Positions 44,816-54,630 of a DNA stretch of 64,000 nt are shown here, piece after piece (position 1 is the stretch's first letter; each line of letters begins with the position of its first letter). The position numbers were made by a program, and so were the translations under genes. A model generated the notes under the pieces. It was given only the letters and a program-made list of their open reading frames with translations, did not search any database and was not told where the DNA came from. This DNA comes from Roseomonas gilardii (GTDB lineage: Bacteria > Pseudomonadota > Alphaproteobacteria > Acetobacterales > Acetobacteraceae): the NCBI RefSeq assembly GCF_001941945.1, contig NZ_CP015584.1:372001-436000 (forward strand). The letters run 5' to 3'.

Positions 44816-47152
44816 ATGGAATACGCCCGTCGTTTCAAGTTCCTGGTCTGTGCTCCGGCTTTCGACGAGGCCGATCTGGAGGGTGCCCGGCTGCGGCAGA
44901 TCCTCACCGAGATCGAGGGCATGGGGTATGCCGTGCTGCGGGCGCGGCGGGACGAGGATGCCGAGCTGGTGGTCCGCACCGATGCTGCGATCGGCTGCGT
45001 GGTGGTGGACTGGGGAAAGAAAGGCCTTCAAGGCAAGGCGGCGGCTCTGATCTCGCTGGTCCGGCGCCGGGGGACGGAGGTGCCGATCTTCCTGCTGGTG
45101 CGCCGCCGGCGGCTGGAGGACATCCCGGTCGATGTTCTGGACGATGTCGACGGCTTCGTCTTCCTGGCGGAAGAAACGCCGGAGTTCATCGCCAAGAACC
45201 TCGTCTCCCGGCTGCGGCAATATGCCGAGACGCTGAAGACGCCGTTCTTCGGGGCGCTGGTCGATTACGCCGAGCAGGGCAACCAGCTCTGGACCTGCCC
45301 GGGCCATAATGGCGGCATGTTCTACAGCCGCAGCCCGATCGGACGGATCTTCGTCGAGCATCTGGGCGAGGCAGTGTTCCGCGACGACCTCGACAACTCG
45401 GTGCTGCAACTCGGCGACCTGCTGACGCATGAGGGGCCAGCCCTGGCGGCACAGCGGGAGGCGGCGAAGATCTTCGGAGCCGAGCGCACCTATTTCGTGC
45501 TGAATGGCACCTCCACCTCCAACAAGATCGCGCTGAACGCCCTGCTGGCCGAGGGCGACCTGGTGCTGTTCGACCGCAACAACCACAAGGCGGCACATCA
45601 CGGCGCGCTCTTCCTCAGTGGTGCGCTGCCGATCTTCGTGGAGACGGCGCGTAACCCGCATGGGCTGATCGGGCCGATGCGGAAGGACGCGCTGTCGGAG
45701 GAACGTCTGCGTGAGGCGATTCGCACCAACCCGCTGGTGAGTGATGCCGAAGCCTGGCGCCGGCCGCGCCCTTTCCGCGCCGCCGTGATCGAGCAGTGCA
45801 CCTATGACGGCACGATCTATTCCGCCGAGGAGGTGCTGAACAGCATCGGCCATCTCTGCGACTACATCCTCTTCGACGAGGCCTGGGCGGGCTTCATGAA
45901 GTTCCACCCGCTCTTCCGCGGCCGCTTCGGCATGGGGCTGGAGAAGCTGGGACCCGACGCGCCGGGCATCCTGGTGACACAGAGCACCCACAAGCAGCTC
46001 GCCAGCTTCTCTCAGGCCTCGCAGATCCATGTGAAGGACAGCCATCTCGGCGAGCAGCGGCGTCGCGTCGGGCACCGCCGCTTCAACGAGATGTATCTGC
46101 TGCACGCCTCCACCAGTCCTTTCTACCCGCTCTTCGCCTCGCTCGACGTGGGTGCGCAGATGATGAAGGGCCGTTCCGGCGAGGTGCTGTGGGACGATAC
46201 CGTCCGCCTCGGCATCGAGATGCGCAAGAAGCTACGCTTCACCGCGCGCGAGATGGCGGAGAAGGAGCCGGACCCGACGCGCCGCTGGTTCTTCGAGCCC
46301 TTCGTGCCGAAGACCGTGCGGCTGGATGGCGTCCCCACCCCCTGGGAGGAGGTGCCGACCGATCTCCTGGCCGTCAACCCCGGGCACTGGGAGTTCCGCC
46401 CGGGCGAGGACTGGCACGGTTTCGGCGATGTGCCGGCGGGATGGGCGATGACCGATCCGAACAAGCTGACGGTGCTGACGCCGGGCTTCACCGATGGCGG
46501 CTATGCCCAGCATGGCGTCCCGGCGCCCGTGGTGGCGGAATACCTGCGCCAGAACCGGATCGTGCCGGAGAAGAACGACCTGAACAGCCTGCTCTTCCTG
46601 CTGACGCCAGGCAGCGAAAGCAGCAAGGCGGGGACGTTGCTGTCCCATCTGGTCACCTTCAAGAAGCTGCATGACCAGAACGCGCCGCTGGAGGAGGTCA
46701 TCCCCGGCTTCGTCGCTCGGCGTCCGAAGCGCTATGCCGGCCTGCGCCTGCGTGAGCTTTGCGCGGAGATGCATGATTTCTACAGGGCCCAGGATGTTAG
46801 CGGGCTGCAGGCGGCGCAGTTCCAGGCCGGGCATTTCCCGGACATGGTGATGCCGCCGCACGAGGCGGTGCGGGAACTGGTGCGCAACCGGGTGGACTAC
46901 GTTCCGTTGGACGAGTGCTTCGGTCGTGTCGCGGTCACGCTTTGGCTGGTCTATCCGCCTGGGATCGCCACGGTGATTCCCGGGGAGCGGCTGGGCGAGG
47001 CGTCGCGGCCGATGATCGACTACCTGAAGGCCTTTGAGCGGGCGGCGAACCGTTTTCCCGGCTTCGAGAACGAGATCCAGGGCCTCTATCGCGAAACCGA
47101 TTCGGGCGGACAGGTGCGCTTCTACACCTATGTGTTGCGCGAGGCGTCCTGA
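44816..47152 (+). CDS. Ornithine/lysine/arginine decarboxylase
   Basis: A 778-residue fold-type I PLP decarboxylase of the large bacterial inducible class. An N-terminal flavodoxin-like wing (about 5-130) precedes the PLP domain, with PGHNGGMFYSRSP near the start of the substrate region, EQCTYDGTIYS, DEAWAGFMKFHP, and the PLP-binding Lys393 in TQSTHKQLASF. The C-terminal domain ends near residue 775. Members decarboxylate basic amino acids for polyamine synthesis or acid resistance. Which amino acid is used cannot be told by eye. No antiporter gene is adjacent. GGGAGA before 44816 sets the start. Confidence 0.92.
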   Translation: MEYARRFKFLVCAPAFDEADLEGARLRQILTEIEGMGYAVLRARRDEDAELVVRTDAAIGCVVVDWGKKGLQGKAAALISLVRRRGTEVPIFLLVRRRRLEDIPVDVLDDVDGFVFLAEETPEFIAKNLVSRLRQYAETLKTPFFGALVDYAEQGNQLWTCPGHNGGMFYSRSPIGRIFVEHLGEAVFRDDLDNSVLQLGDLLTHEGPALAAQREAAKIFGAERTYFVLNGTSTSNKIALNALLAEGDLVLFDRNNHKAAHHGALFLSGALPIFVETARNPHGLIGPMRKDALSEERLREAIRTNPLVSDAEAWRRPRPFRAAVIEQCTYDGTIYSAEEVLNSIGHLCDYILFDEAWAGFMKFHPLFRGRFGMGLEKLGPDAPGILVTQSTHKQLASFSQASQIHVKDSHLGEQRRRVGHRRFNEMYLLHASTSPFYPLFASLDVGAQMMKGRSGEVLWDDTVRLGIEMRKKLRFTAREMAEKEPDPTRRWFFEPFVPKTVRLDGVPTPWEEVPTDLLAVNPGHWEFRPGEDWHGFGDVPAGWAMTDPNKLTVLTPGFTDGGYAQHGVPAPVVAEYLRQNRIVPEKNDLNSLLFLLTPGSESSKAGTLLSHLVTFKKLHDQNAPLEEVIPGFVARRPKRYAGLRLRELCAEMHDFYRAQDVSGLQAAQFQAGHFPDMVMPPHEAVRELVRNRVDYVPLDECFGRVAVTLWLVYPPGIATVIPGERLGEASRPMIDYLKAFERAANRFPGFENEIQGLYRETDSGGQVRFYTYVLREAS

Positions 47153-47229
47153 GGGGGCTGGATGCAGGGGTTGACGGCCACCGGCCGGGAAACCCGGGGC
47201 GGTTCAGTGCTGCGAGGAACTGGTGCAGA

Positions 47230-48525
47230 ATGAAAACGGCAATGAGCGCGGAGACAGGCTTTCGCTGTCCTGACGTCCTCGTGATTGGCGGTGGCCCGGC
47301 GGGCTCCACGGCCGCCGCTTTCCTCGCCAAGGCCAAGCGTCATGTTGTGATGCTGGAAAAAGAGACCCATCCGCGCTTCCACATCGGTGAGAGCTTGCTG
47401 CCACGCAACCTGGATATCTTCGAGCGCCTGGGCGTGCTGGATGAGGTGCGGAGCATCGGTGTGCACAAGCCAGGGGCGGAGTTCGTCTCGGACCGTACCG
47501 GCCGTAGCGTGGCCTTTCCCTTTGCCCGGGCGCTCAGCAATGATCGCACCCATGCCTGGCAGGTGAAGCGGGCTGAGCTTGACGCCCTGCTCTTCCGGAA
47601 TGCCGTACGGCTCGGCGCCGACGGCTTGCAGGGCATCCACGTGACCGACATCGAACCGGGGGGAGGTGGACAGCGCCCCACCGTCCGCGCGCGCAACCAG
47701 GGCGGCGAGGTGCTGGAATGGAAACCGCGCTACGTGCTCGATGCCTCGGGCCGTGACACCTTTATGGCGACGCGGCTCAAGGTGAAAAACTCTAACAAGT
47801 ACAACAATACCGCCGCAGTCTACGCGCATTTCGTCGGCGTCTCACGGCGCGAAGGTGAACTGGACGGCTATATCAGCATTCACCTCGCCGAAGACGGATG
47901 GTTCTGGCTCATTCCCTTGCCGGGAAATCTCATGAGCGTTGGCTTCGTCGGCAACCAGTCGGCCTGGAAAGGACGGAACGGCACCCCGCGTGAACTATTC
48001 CTCCGGCGTATCGCCACCAGCCCGACGGTGTCCGTCCGTGTTGCTGCAGCCGATATGGTTTCGGAGGTCCACAGCACGGGCAACTACAGCTATCGCGCGC
48101 AACAGGGGCACGGCGACGGCTTTCTGATGATCGGCGATGCCTATGGCTTCGTCGATCCGATGTTCTCCACCGGTGTGCTGATGGCGATGACAGCCGGAGA
48201 ACTGGGGGCCCGGGCGGCGGACGTCTGGCTCGATGACCCCACCAGAGGGCAAAAGCTGGCCCGACACACGAACCGCGAGATGGCCCGCGCAATGGACCGG
48301 ATCAGTTGGCTGATCTATCGCATCAACGACCCGGTGATGCGTTCGCTCTTCATGGCCCCGCGGAATACCTTCTGGATGCGGGACGGGATCATCAACATGC
48401 TGGCGGGGAACCTGCGTGGCGATCCACGCGCGGTGCTGCCGATCCTCTCCTTCAAGATGGTTTTCCACATCCTCTCAGCCCTGCACAAGCGTGGGTTGGG
48501 CCCCGAGATGCCGGAACGGGCCTGA
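47230..48525 (+). CDS. Flavin-dependent halogenase-like oxidoreductase
   Basis: A 431-residue FAD protein of the halogenase/geranylgeranyl-reductase-like group. The FAD motif is VIGGGPAGSTAAA (18-30), and RFHIGESLLPRN (49-60) is shared with phenol and pyrrole halogenases. Lys80 in HKPGAEF is at the place of the halogenase catalytic lysine, and WFWLIP (224-229) matches the WxWxIP halogenase motif. Similar genes occur in xanthomonadin and other aryl polyene clusters, where brominated or chlorinated heads occur. Halogenation is inferred from motifs; hydroxylation or epoxidation is possible. It precedes the lipoprotein gene on the plus strand, convergent with the polyene operon. Confidence 0.8.
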   Translation: MKTAMSAETGFRCPDVLVIGGGPAGSTAAAFLAKAKRHVVMLEKETHPRFHIGESLLPRNLDIFERLGVLDEVRSIGVHKPGAEFVSDRTGRSVAFPFARALSNDRTHAWQVKRAELDALLFRNAVRLGADGLQGIHVTDIEPGGGGQRPTVRARNQGGEVLEWKPRYVLDASGRDTFMATRLKVKNSNKYNNTAAVYAHFVGVSRREGELDGYISIHLAEDGWFWLIPLPGNLMSVGFVGNQSAWKGRNGTPRELFLRRIATSPTVSVRVAAADMVSEVHSTGNYSYRAQQGHGDGFLMIGDAYGFVDPMFSTGVLMAMTAGELGARAADVWLDDPTRGQKLARHTNREMARAMDRISWLIYRINDPVMRSLFMAPRNTFWMRDGIINMLAGNLRGDPRAVLPILSFKMVFHILSALHKRGLGPEMPERA

Positions 48526-48622
48526 GCCGCTTGTCCGGGGCGCTCCGCCCGGATGGAATGCCAGGGCTTTGCAGGCAGATGAGCGCTGGGCAATATCCGC
48601 TCCGCTGGAGGAGGCGGCGGTC

Positions 48623-49039
48623 ATGTCAGAATCGATTATCCCGGTGCGCCGGCAGGCCCTTCGGATCGGCGCCAGGGCGATGGCGGCGGTGCTTTGCACA
48701 TCGTTCCTGGCGGCCTGCAACCGGACTGCCCCAATCTACAATGCCGAGCACGTGGATTTCATCGGATCGGCGCCATTGCCGACACGGACAGTGCAGATCC
48801 AGCGCGCCGCCGCCTCGCTTGGCTGGGTCGCGGAGCCGCAGGGGCCAGGAGTGGTCCGCGCCGCGCTGAACCTGCGCAGCCACCAGGTGACGGCGGCCAT
48901 CACCTACGATCCACGGCAGTTCTCGATCACCTATCTGTCGAGCGCCAACCTGCTCTATGACGGCACCCACATCCACCGGAACTACAACAGTTGGATCGCC
49001 AATCTCCGCGATAAGATCGTCGAGGAATCGGGGCGTTGA
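48623..49039 (+). CDS. Small lipoprotein of the aryl polyene cluster
   Basis: A 138-residue lipoprotein. A basic N-terminus is followed by a hydrophobic stretch ending in the lipobox FLAAC, with the lipidated Cys at about residue 33. The mature part is a small mixed domain, ending YNSWIANLRDKIVEESGR. Function is unknown. Aryl polyene clusters usually contain a small lipoprotein thought to act in outer-membrane delivery with the LolA-like and MMPL proteins, and its position here fits. GGAGGAGGCGG upstream supports the start. Confidence 0.78.
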   Translation: MSESIIPVRRQALRIGARAMAAVLCTSFLAACNRTAPIYNAEHVDFIGSAPLPTRTVQIQRAAASLGWVAEPQGPGVVRAALNLRSHQVTAAITYDPRQFSITYLSSANLLYDGTHIHRNYNSWIANLRDKIVEESGR

Positions 49040-49051
49040 ACCGGCCCGGGC

Positions 49052-49795
49052 TCAAGCCATCCCGCCATTGATGGAGATGACCTGCCCGGTGATATAAGCC
49101 GCCCGGTCCGAAGCCAGGAAGCCCACCAGTTCCGCGACCTCATCCGGTCGTCCAGCACGCCGGGCGGGCACCAGCGCGCTGATCTGCTCCGGCGTTATTG
49201 CCGCGGCCACGGCGGGGCTTTCGATGATCCCGGGGGCCACCGCATTGGCGGTGACGCCGCGCCCGGCATATTCCAGCGACAGGCTTCGCACCGCACCGAT
49301 CAGTCCGGCCTTGGCCGCGGCGTAGTTCGCCTGGCCACGATTGCCCATCAGGGCGGAGATCGAGGAAAGGGCGATGATCCGCCCCCAGCGCGTCCCGATC
49401 ATCGGCAGCAGCAGCGGCTGCAACACATGAAAGAAGCCGTTCAGGGAAACATCGATGACCCGGTGCCACTGATCGGCCGACATGCCGGCCATGGGCACGT
49501 CTTCATGCCGTCCGGCATTATGGACCAGGATCTGCACAGGGCCGTCCCGCAGCAGGGCCGCGATGCCCTCGCCGGTGGCTTTGGCATCGGCAAGGTCGAA
49601 GACGGCAGGCTGGGCCATCCCGCCCGCGGCACGGATGGCAGCAGCAACCTCTTCGGCCCGGTCGGGGTTGGCATGGGCATGCACGATGACGGCGAAGCCC
49701 TCCGCGGCAAGACGGCGTGAGATCGCCTGGCCGATCGGGCTCGCGCCGCCTGTCACCAGGGCCCGCCGCCTTGGTGCCTCCTGCGGCCCGCTCAC
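49052..49795 (-). CDS. 3-ketoacyl-ACP reductase of the polyene cluster (FabG/ApeQ-like)
   Basis: A 247-residue short-chain dehydrogenase. NADPH site TGGASPIG (15-22), NNAG-type HNAG (92-95), and catalytic Ser145, Tyr158, Lys162 in ALSSIS...NYAAAKAG. It reduces the beta-keto group formed in each elongation round. Four-nt overlap with the dehydratase gene shows a single operon running from 58.8 to 49.1 kb. It is the last gene of that operon and converges with the lipoprotein gene 12 nt away. Confidence 0.92.
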   Translation of the reverse strand: MSGPQEAPRRRALVTGGASPIGQAISRRLAAEGFAVIVHAHANPDRAEEVAAAIRAAGGMAQPAVFDLADAKATGEGIAALLRDGPVQILVHNAGRHEDVPMAGMSADQWHRVIDVSLNGFFHVLQPLLLPMIGTRWGRIIALSSISALMGNRGQANYAAAKAGLIGAVRSLSLEYAGRGVTANAVAPGIIESPAVAAAITPEQISALVPARRAGRPDEVAELVGFLASDRAAYITGQVISINGGMA

Positions 49796-50235
49796 GGAGT
49801 GGACTCAGGAAGAATGACCGCAGCCTGTCCGGCAACCAGTTCCTTCCCTGCCGAAAGCAGGGCGAAGCCATAGACGAAGGATCGCTGGTTGCGCATCAGC
49901 ACATCGGCTGTGACCAGCAGGCGACCCGGAATGTCGTCCAACCGCTCCACGGACAGTGAGATCCCACGCAGGCTGGCGAGATAGCCCGCCCGCTGCGCAC
50001 CATTGCCCTCTGTCAGGGCACCATGCAGCGCCATCGCCTGAAGCGCATATTCCAGCCCGCAGATCGCTGGAAGCAGGCCGTCGCGCCGGAGCGGGTTCTC
50101 CGAGCTTGCTTGAGAAACGGCGGAACACCGGATGCTGGTCCCGCTCCACGCCTCCGCCCGGTCCAGCAGGCACATCGTTCCGGCATGCGGCACCAGCCTT
50201 GCAATGGCGGCACCCGTCAGCGGCGGCTTCAGCAT
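49792..50235 (-). CDS. Hotdog-fold 3-hydroxyacyl-ACP dehydratase (ApeP-like)
   Basis: A 147-residue protein with the layout of FabZ-like dehydratases of aryl polyene clusters. IARLVPHAGTMCLLDRAEAW supplies the catalytic His in the PHAGTM segment, and CGLEYALQAMALHGAL forms the central helix. It would remove water from the 3-hydroxyacyl-ACP to give the conjugated double bond. The frame extends upstream to 50577, but that part overlaps the chain-length-factor gene and looks like shadow. Start 50235 overlaps the upstream stop by 7 nt. Confidence 0.82.
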   Translation of the reverse strand: MLKPPLTGAAIARLVPHAGTMCLLDRAEAWSGTSIRCSAVSQASSENPLRRDGLLPAICGLEYALQAMALHGALTEGNGAQRAGYLASLRGISLSVERLDDIPGRLLVTADVLMRNQRSFVYGFALLSAGKELVAGQAAVILPESTP

Positions 50236-51041
50236 GGCTCCACCGACAATCTGAGCGAGCCGCCATCCAGCAAGTCGAAATCCAGCACCACGACCCGCCC
50301 TGCCGCCAGGGCTTCCAGCAGAGGCAGAGCACATGCGATGGGATTGCTGCCGGCGAGAGCACGGGACACGGGACCGGCCGGCCAGGATTTTCCCGCCTGC
50401 CTCTGCCCCGGCAGCATATGCAGGTGGAAACCATGACCATGCCCGGTTGACGCCCCGGGGATCAGGACCATCGCCACGGCGAGCGCATGCTCCACGGGCC
50501 GCCGTTCGGCCAGCGGGGGCGGCAGAGGCGCGTCGTAGGCACAGAACAACACCGGTTCGCCAGTGGTTGTGGCCCATAGGCCCGCCTGCATCAGGCCGAC
50601 CGGGAAACTGTCATCATGGCAGCCCAGACTCACCGAGGAACGGGTCGAGCCGGTCGCAATCCCCCAGTAGCCCGCGGCGGCGTTATGAACCGAGTTGTGG
50701 AACTGCGTGGGCGACACCACGCCATCCGGCCGCGACAAGGCTTCCAGGATACCGCCAACCACGGTTCCGTCACCATTGGAACTGGCGAAGACCGTGTCCA
50801 GCCCATCCGGAGGCAACCCGGAATCCGCCGCCGCCGCAGTAGCAGCGGCCAGGGCCAGGCGCACGGAGGCGCTGGTGCGGCGCCGCTCGGTGGGCGGCAG
50901 GATGGCGGGCGGCGGCAGGTCCAGCGCCGCTGATACCCAGGCGGCCTCGCCGGTGAGCATGGGACGGCTCTCCGCCCATCCGGGAAGGCCCGGACCGATC
51001 AAGGCAAGGCCCGCGATCCGGCAATGCAATCCCTCAGGCAT
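50229..51041 (-). CDS. Ketosynthase-like chain-length factor (ApeC-like)
   Basis: A 270-residue protein homologous to the short ketosynthase-like subunits (Ketoacyl-synt_2) of aryl polyene systems. Recognisable parts are VRLALAAATAAAADSGL, DTVFASSNGDGTV, and VSPTQFHNSVHNAAAGYW. It lacks the normal ketosynthase Cys-His-His triad and is too short for a full ketosynthase. In characterised systems such a protein pairs with the active ketosynthase as a heterodimer. The gene overlaps the ketosynthase gene by 8 nt, supporting fixed stoichiometry. Confidence 0.82.
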   Translation of the reverse strand: MPEGLHCRIAGLALIGPGLPGWAESRPMLTGEAAWVSAALDLPPPAILPPTERRRTSASVRLALAAATAAAADSGLPPDGLDTVFASSNGDGTVVGGILEALSRPDGVVSPTQFHNSVHNAAAGYWGIATGSTRSSVSLGCHDDSFPVGLMQAGLWATTTGEPVLFCAYDAPLPPPLAERRPVEHALAVAMVLIPGASTGHGHGFHLHMLPGQRQAGKSWPAGPVSRALAGSNPIACALPLLEALAAGRVVVLDFDLLDGGSLRLSVEPC

Positions 51042-52245
51042 CGTACCGCCCCAGCAGGAGGGCGCAGTTGCTGCCACCGAAGCCGAAGGAGTTGCTGAGC
51101 ACATGGCCGAGCGGCCTGTAGTCATTCGCCGTCGCGACCCGCGCACCGAAAGACGGATCGACCGGCTCCACGCCGAGGCAACCCGGGATGAACCCGTCTT
51201 CCAGGCAGATCGCCGCGATGACGGCCTCCAGCGCCCCGGACGCCCCGAGCGTATGCCCGGTCCAGCCCTTGGTGGAGGAACACGGCACCCGGGCTCCGAA
51301 CAAGCGCATCACGGCGCGGTCCTCCATGGCATCATTGGCCTTCGTGCCAGTGCCATGCAGATTGATGTAATCCACAGCCTCCGGCGTCAGCCCCGCGGAA
51401 GCCAGGGCGGCGCGCATGGCCGCCACGGCGCCGAGCCCTTCCGGATGGGGTGAGGACATGTGATGCCCGTCGCTGCTTGCCCCGGCACCCAGAAGGCGCG
51501 TTGCCCCGAGTGGCGCGTCCGCCACACGCTCCAGCAGGGCGAAGCCCGCCGCCTCCCCGATGGTGATGCCGTCACGGTCGGCCGCGCAGGGCCGGCAGGG
51601 ACCACGCGCGAGCAGTTCCAGCGAAGCGAAGCCGCGCAGCGTCATCCGGCAAAGCGTGTCCACCCCCCCGACCACCGCGGCGTCACAGAGGCCGCTCGCG
51701 ATCATCACCGCCCCTTCCAGAAAGGACCTTGCTCCCGAGGTACAGGCGGTGGAGATGGCCAAGGCAGGGCCGCCCGTCAGCTCGAGGCGCGCACGGACAT
51801 AGCGAGGCAGCGCGTAGAGGTCATGCGAACCGGCATAATCGAAATCGGCAGGGAGCCGGTTCTCGGCATCGCGTCGCTGGTAGGCCTGCTCGGTCGCCTC
51901 GATGCCCGAGGTGCTGGTGCCGAGGACCACCGCGATCCTTCCGGCTCCATACCGCGACCGGGCCGCTGACACGGCATCGGCAAACCCGTCACCCTGGAGC
52001 GCCAGCTCGGCCAGCCGGTTGTTGCGGCAGTCGAACCGCTGCAACGCTTCGGGCAGCGCGACATCCTCCAGCCCCGGGACCGCCCCGACCCAGAGACCGG
52101 GCATCTCCGGGATCATCCCTGCCGGGACGGGGTGCAGTCCGCTGCGGCGTTCCAGCAGGGCGGCCCGGGTCGCGCCGAGCCCTCTTCCCATGGCGCTCGT
52201 GGCAGTCAGGGCGGACAGGCTCAGGGGAGGAAGGACAAAGGTCAT
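51034..52245 (-). CDS. Beta-ketoacyl-ACP synthase (ApeO/FabF-like)
   Basis: A 403-residue KAS II-type ketosynthase with a complete active site: Cys168 in AISTACTSG, His297 in INLHGTGTKAND, Lys326 and His331 in KGWTGHTLGASG. The glycine-rich C-terminal SNSFGFGGSN is standard. It extends the polyene chain with malonyl-ACP. The partner is the chain-length-factor-like protein of the next gene. It starts 12 nt after the exporter gene. Confidence 0.93.
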   Translation of the reverse strand: MTFVLPPLSLSALTATSAMGRGLGATRAALLERRSGLHPVPAGMIPEMPGLWVGAVPGLEDVALPEALQRFDCRNNRLAELALQGDGFADAVSAARSRYGAGRIAVVLGTSTSGIEATEQAYQRRDAENRLPADFDYAGSHDLYALPRYVRARLELTGGPALAISTACTSGARSFLEGAVMIASGLCDAAVVGGVDTLCRMTLRGFASLELLARGPCRPCAADRDGITIGEAAGFALLERVADAPLGATRLLGAGASSDGHHMSSPHPEGLGAVAAMRAALASAGLTPEAVDYINLHGTGTKANDAMEDRAVMRLFGARVPCSSTKGWTGHTLGASGALEAVIAAICLEDGFIPGCLGVEPVDPSFGARVATANDYRPLGHVLSNSFGFGGSNCALLLGRYDA

Positions 52246-52257
52246 GTGCGGAGAATC

Positions 52258-54630
52258 TTAAGCCTGGGCGTCCTGGCGGGGCTGGTGCCCCGGTGCCATG
52301 GCCAGCGAGAAGAGGAAGGCGCCGATCACTCCCAGGGACACGGTCAGGCCGATGCCACGCAGCACGGGGGTCTGGCAGAAACCCAAGAGCCCGAAGGTCA
52401 GCAGGGTGGTCAGGGTGCAGTTCAGGACGGATCCCAGGACACGGCTGGCCTCAGACGGGGAGTGAATATCGGAACGACCAAGGAACAACGAATAGTCCAT
52501 TCCAACCCCCGCGAGCAACAGCAGGGCCGCGAGGTGGAAGGGGTTGAGACGCTCGCCCAGCACGGGCAGCAGCGTCAGGGTGACGAGCAACGCCGCCAGC
52601 ACCGGGGCCGCCGCGCGTGCCATTGCCGCGACGCCAACCCGCCCCGGCTCTTCCCGCAAGCCGATGGCCAGCAACAGCAGGACGCCGATCCCGCCCAGTC
52701 CCGCCCAGCGCAGGGCCTGCCCGGTCGTCGTGGCGACCATTCCTTCCATCTCGGCCTTTACCACCACCGGTAGGATGGCGGGATCGCCAAGCTCCGCCAT
52801 GGCCTGGCGGAAGGCCGCGGCATCCTGGAGGCCGCTTGGTATGACCAGCCCCTGCCATCCGGCGCCATGACGGCTGAGCAAGGGGCCCAGACGCGCCTTC
52901 AGGAGTGGCGCCCGGTCGAGCGCGTCAGGCTGCAGGGGCGCCAACCCGCGGCTCTCCCGCACGGCTTCCGTGAAGCGGTCGAAGGCGGTCGGGCGGAAGG
53001 GCAGGCCCATCATGGCGGTGGCGAGACGCGCCCGGAGCGCATCCTCGGATGGCAGGACAGCCTGCCGCCGGCCCTGGGTCGCCATGCTGGGAAGATAGCG
53101 GGCCGGGCTGTCGAAGCCACCCAGGCGGCCGTCGCTCACGAGCGGTGCGAGGACCGCACCGACCTGCTCCGCCTTGCGCAGCACGGTTTCCGCATCCGGA
53201 CCATGGATGGCCACCAGCGTGCTGACATCGGGTGCGCCGAGCTGGGCGCGAAGCTCGGCATCCAGGTCCCGCTGTGCCTGGGGGACAGGGCTCAGCCTGG
53301 ACAGGTCATCCTCCCAGGCAATGCCTCGGAACGACAGAGCGCCCAGGGCCGCGAGTGCCAGCAACACCACGATCCCGCGCCGGCCTCGCACCCGCTCCAG
53401 CCCTCTGAGCACCGGAACGGACAGTGGCCGCGCCACGATCCGGGCCTCCGGGACCAACAGGGGCAGCAGCCAGATCGTGGTCGCGGCCCCGACCAGAAGG
53501 CCCACCCCGCCGAAGAGGCCGAGCTGTGCAAGGCCCGCGAAGCCGGACCCGATCATCGCTGTCAGGCCCAGGGCGGCGGACAGGGCGGCGAGGCCCAGGG
53601 TCGACCGGATCCGCCGCGCCGTTTCCGCGAGATGCTCTCCGGGGCGGCGCTGGCTGATGAGGAGGATCGGATAGTCCACCGTGACCCCGAGCATCGTCAT
53701 GCCGAAGCCCAGCGCCGCGCCATGAACCGCGCCGAACACCAGGGCCACCATCGCGAAGCCGGCCAGCGTCCCGGCGGCGAGAGGCAGAGCCACGACGGCC
53801 AGCATCAGCAGCGAGCGGTAGCGCCACCAGATCAGCGCGGTCACCAGCAGGCCGGAGAGCCAGGTGATCATCTCGACATCCGCGCGCACCGCCGCCGCGG
53901 CCTCAGCGCTGAATACGGCCGGGCCGCTGACCAGCAACCGGGCCCCGGCCGCCGGCGTCGCCGCCGCGAAGGCATCCCGGAAGAGCTGCATGACCTGCCT
54001 CTGCGCCTCCACATCCAGGCCGGAGGCGGCTGTGCGAGCAACGATCAGGGCGCGGGGCGGCCCGCTTCCCCCGGCAAACCAGACTCCGTGGCGCAGTTCC
54101 ACCCGGCTTTCGCCCAGCCAGGATTGCAGCAGTGCGAAGAAGGCTCCAACCGGATCCGCGAATCCGAAGCGGGCCAGGAGCGGCGAGGCGGAGGAGCGCA
54201 GGCCATCGATCAGGGCTTCCAGCTTCTGCCGCAACACGGGTTCGGTGAAGAGCTCCGGCGTCATGGCCGGAGAAAGCAGGTAGCGGTAGCGAAAGAGCAA
54301 TTCCCGCTCGCCGTCGCCCAGATCCAGTGCCCCATTGCCGACGAAGGTGAAACGCCCCGATCCCCGCAAGGCCTCGCCCACCGCCCGGCTGAGCTTGGCC
54401 AGTTCTTCCTCCGGGGCGCCCTGGATGCCGGCCAGGATCACCGTCGTGGCGACACCGCTCCGCAGTTCGTCGAGCAGGAAGGCAGCGGCAGGCGTATCGG
54501 GGGGCGGAAGGAAGTCCGCCATCTCGCTGCGCAGCGGCACGGCGCGGAAGAGGCCTGTTCCGATCAGTGCGAGAAGGAACAGCGCCAGCAGCAAACGCCA
54601 CGGGCCCGCAGGCGAGGACGGAGGCGGCAT
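52258..54630 (-). CDS. MMPL/RND-type exporter of the polyene cluster (ApeM-like)
   Basis: A 790-residue membrane protein with two repeats of six helices and two periplasmic loops, as in MMPL/RND transporters. The first helix is at about 10-28. The helix blocks include LLVTALIWWRYRSLLMLAVV and TVDYPILLISQRRP in the first half, and MDYSLFLGRSDIH in the second. The D-Y pairs in both (VDYPIL, MDYSLF) are the proton-relay marks. It probably moves the aryl polyene lipid from the inner membrane toward the periplasm. The start at 54630 was chosen because the first helix follows directly; the in-frame extension to 54777 is a LolA shadow. Confidence 0.9.
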   Translation of the reverse strand: MPPPSSPAGPWRLLLALFLLALIGTGLFRAVPLRSEMADFLPPPDTPAAAFLLDELRSGVATTVILAGIQGAPEEELAKLSRAVGEALRGSGRFTFVGNGALDLGDGERELLFRYRYLLSPAMTPELFTEPVLRQKLEALIDGLRSSASPLLARFGFADPVGAFFALLQSWLGESRVELRHGVWFAGGSGPPRALIVARTAASGLDVEAQRQVMQLFRDAFAAATPAAGARLLVSGPAVFSAEAAAAVRADVEMITWLSGLLVTALIWWRYRSLLMLAVVALPLAAGTLAGFAMVALVFGAVHGAALGFGMTMLGVTVDYPILLISQRRPGEHLAETARRIRSTLGLAALSAALGLTAMIGSGFAGLAQLGLFGGVGLLVGAATTIWLLPLLVPEARIVARPLSVPVLRGLERVRGRRGIVVLLALAALGALSFRGIAWEDDLSRLSPVPQAQRDLDAELRAQLGAPDVSTLVAIHGPDAETVLRKAEQVGAVLAPLVSDGRLGGFDSPARYLPSMATQGRRQAVLPSEDALRARLATAMMGLPFRPTAFDRFTEAVRESRGLAPLQPDALDRAPLLKARLGPLLSRHGAGWQGLVIPSGLQDAAAFRQAMAELGDPAILPVVVKAEMEGMVATTTGQALRWAGLGGIGVLLLLAIGLREEPGRVGVAAMARAAAPVLAALLVTLTLLPVLGERLNPFHLAALLLLAGVGMDYSLFLGRSDIHSPSEASRVLGSVLNCTLTTLLTFGLLGFCQTPVLRGIGLTVSLGVIGAFLFSLAMAPGHQPRQDAQA

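Noticed and set aside
47230-48525. Calling the flavoenzyme a tryptophan halogenase
   Set aside because: The GESLLP block and Lys80 context fit phenol/pyrrole-type halogenases better, and no indole pathway is nearby. Substrate is left open.
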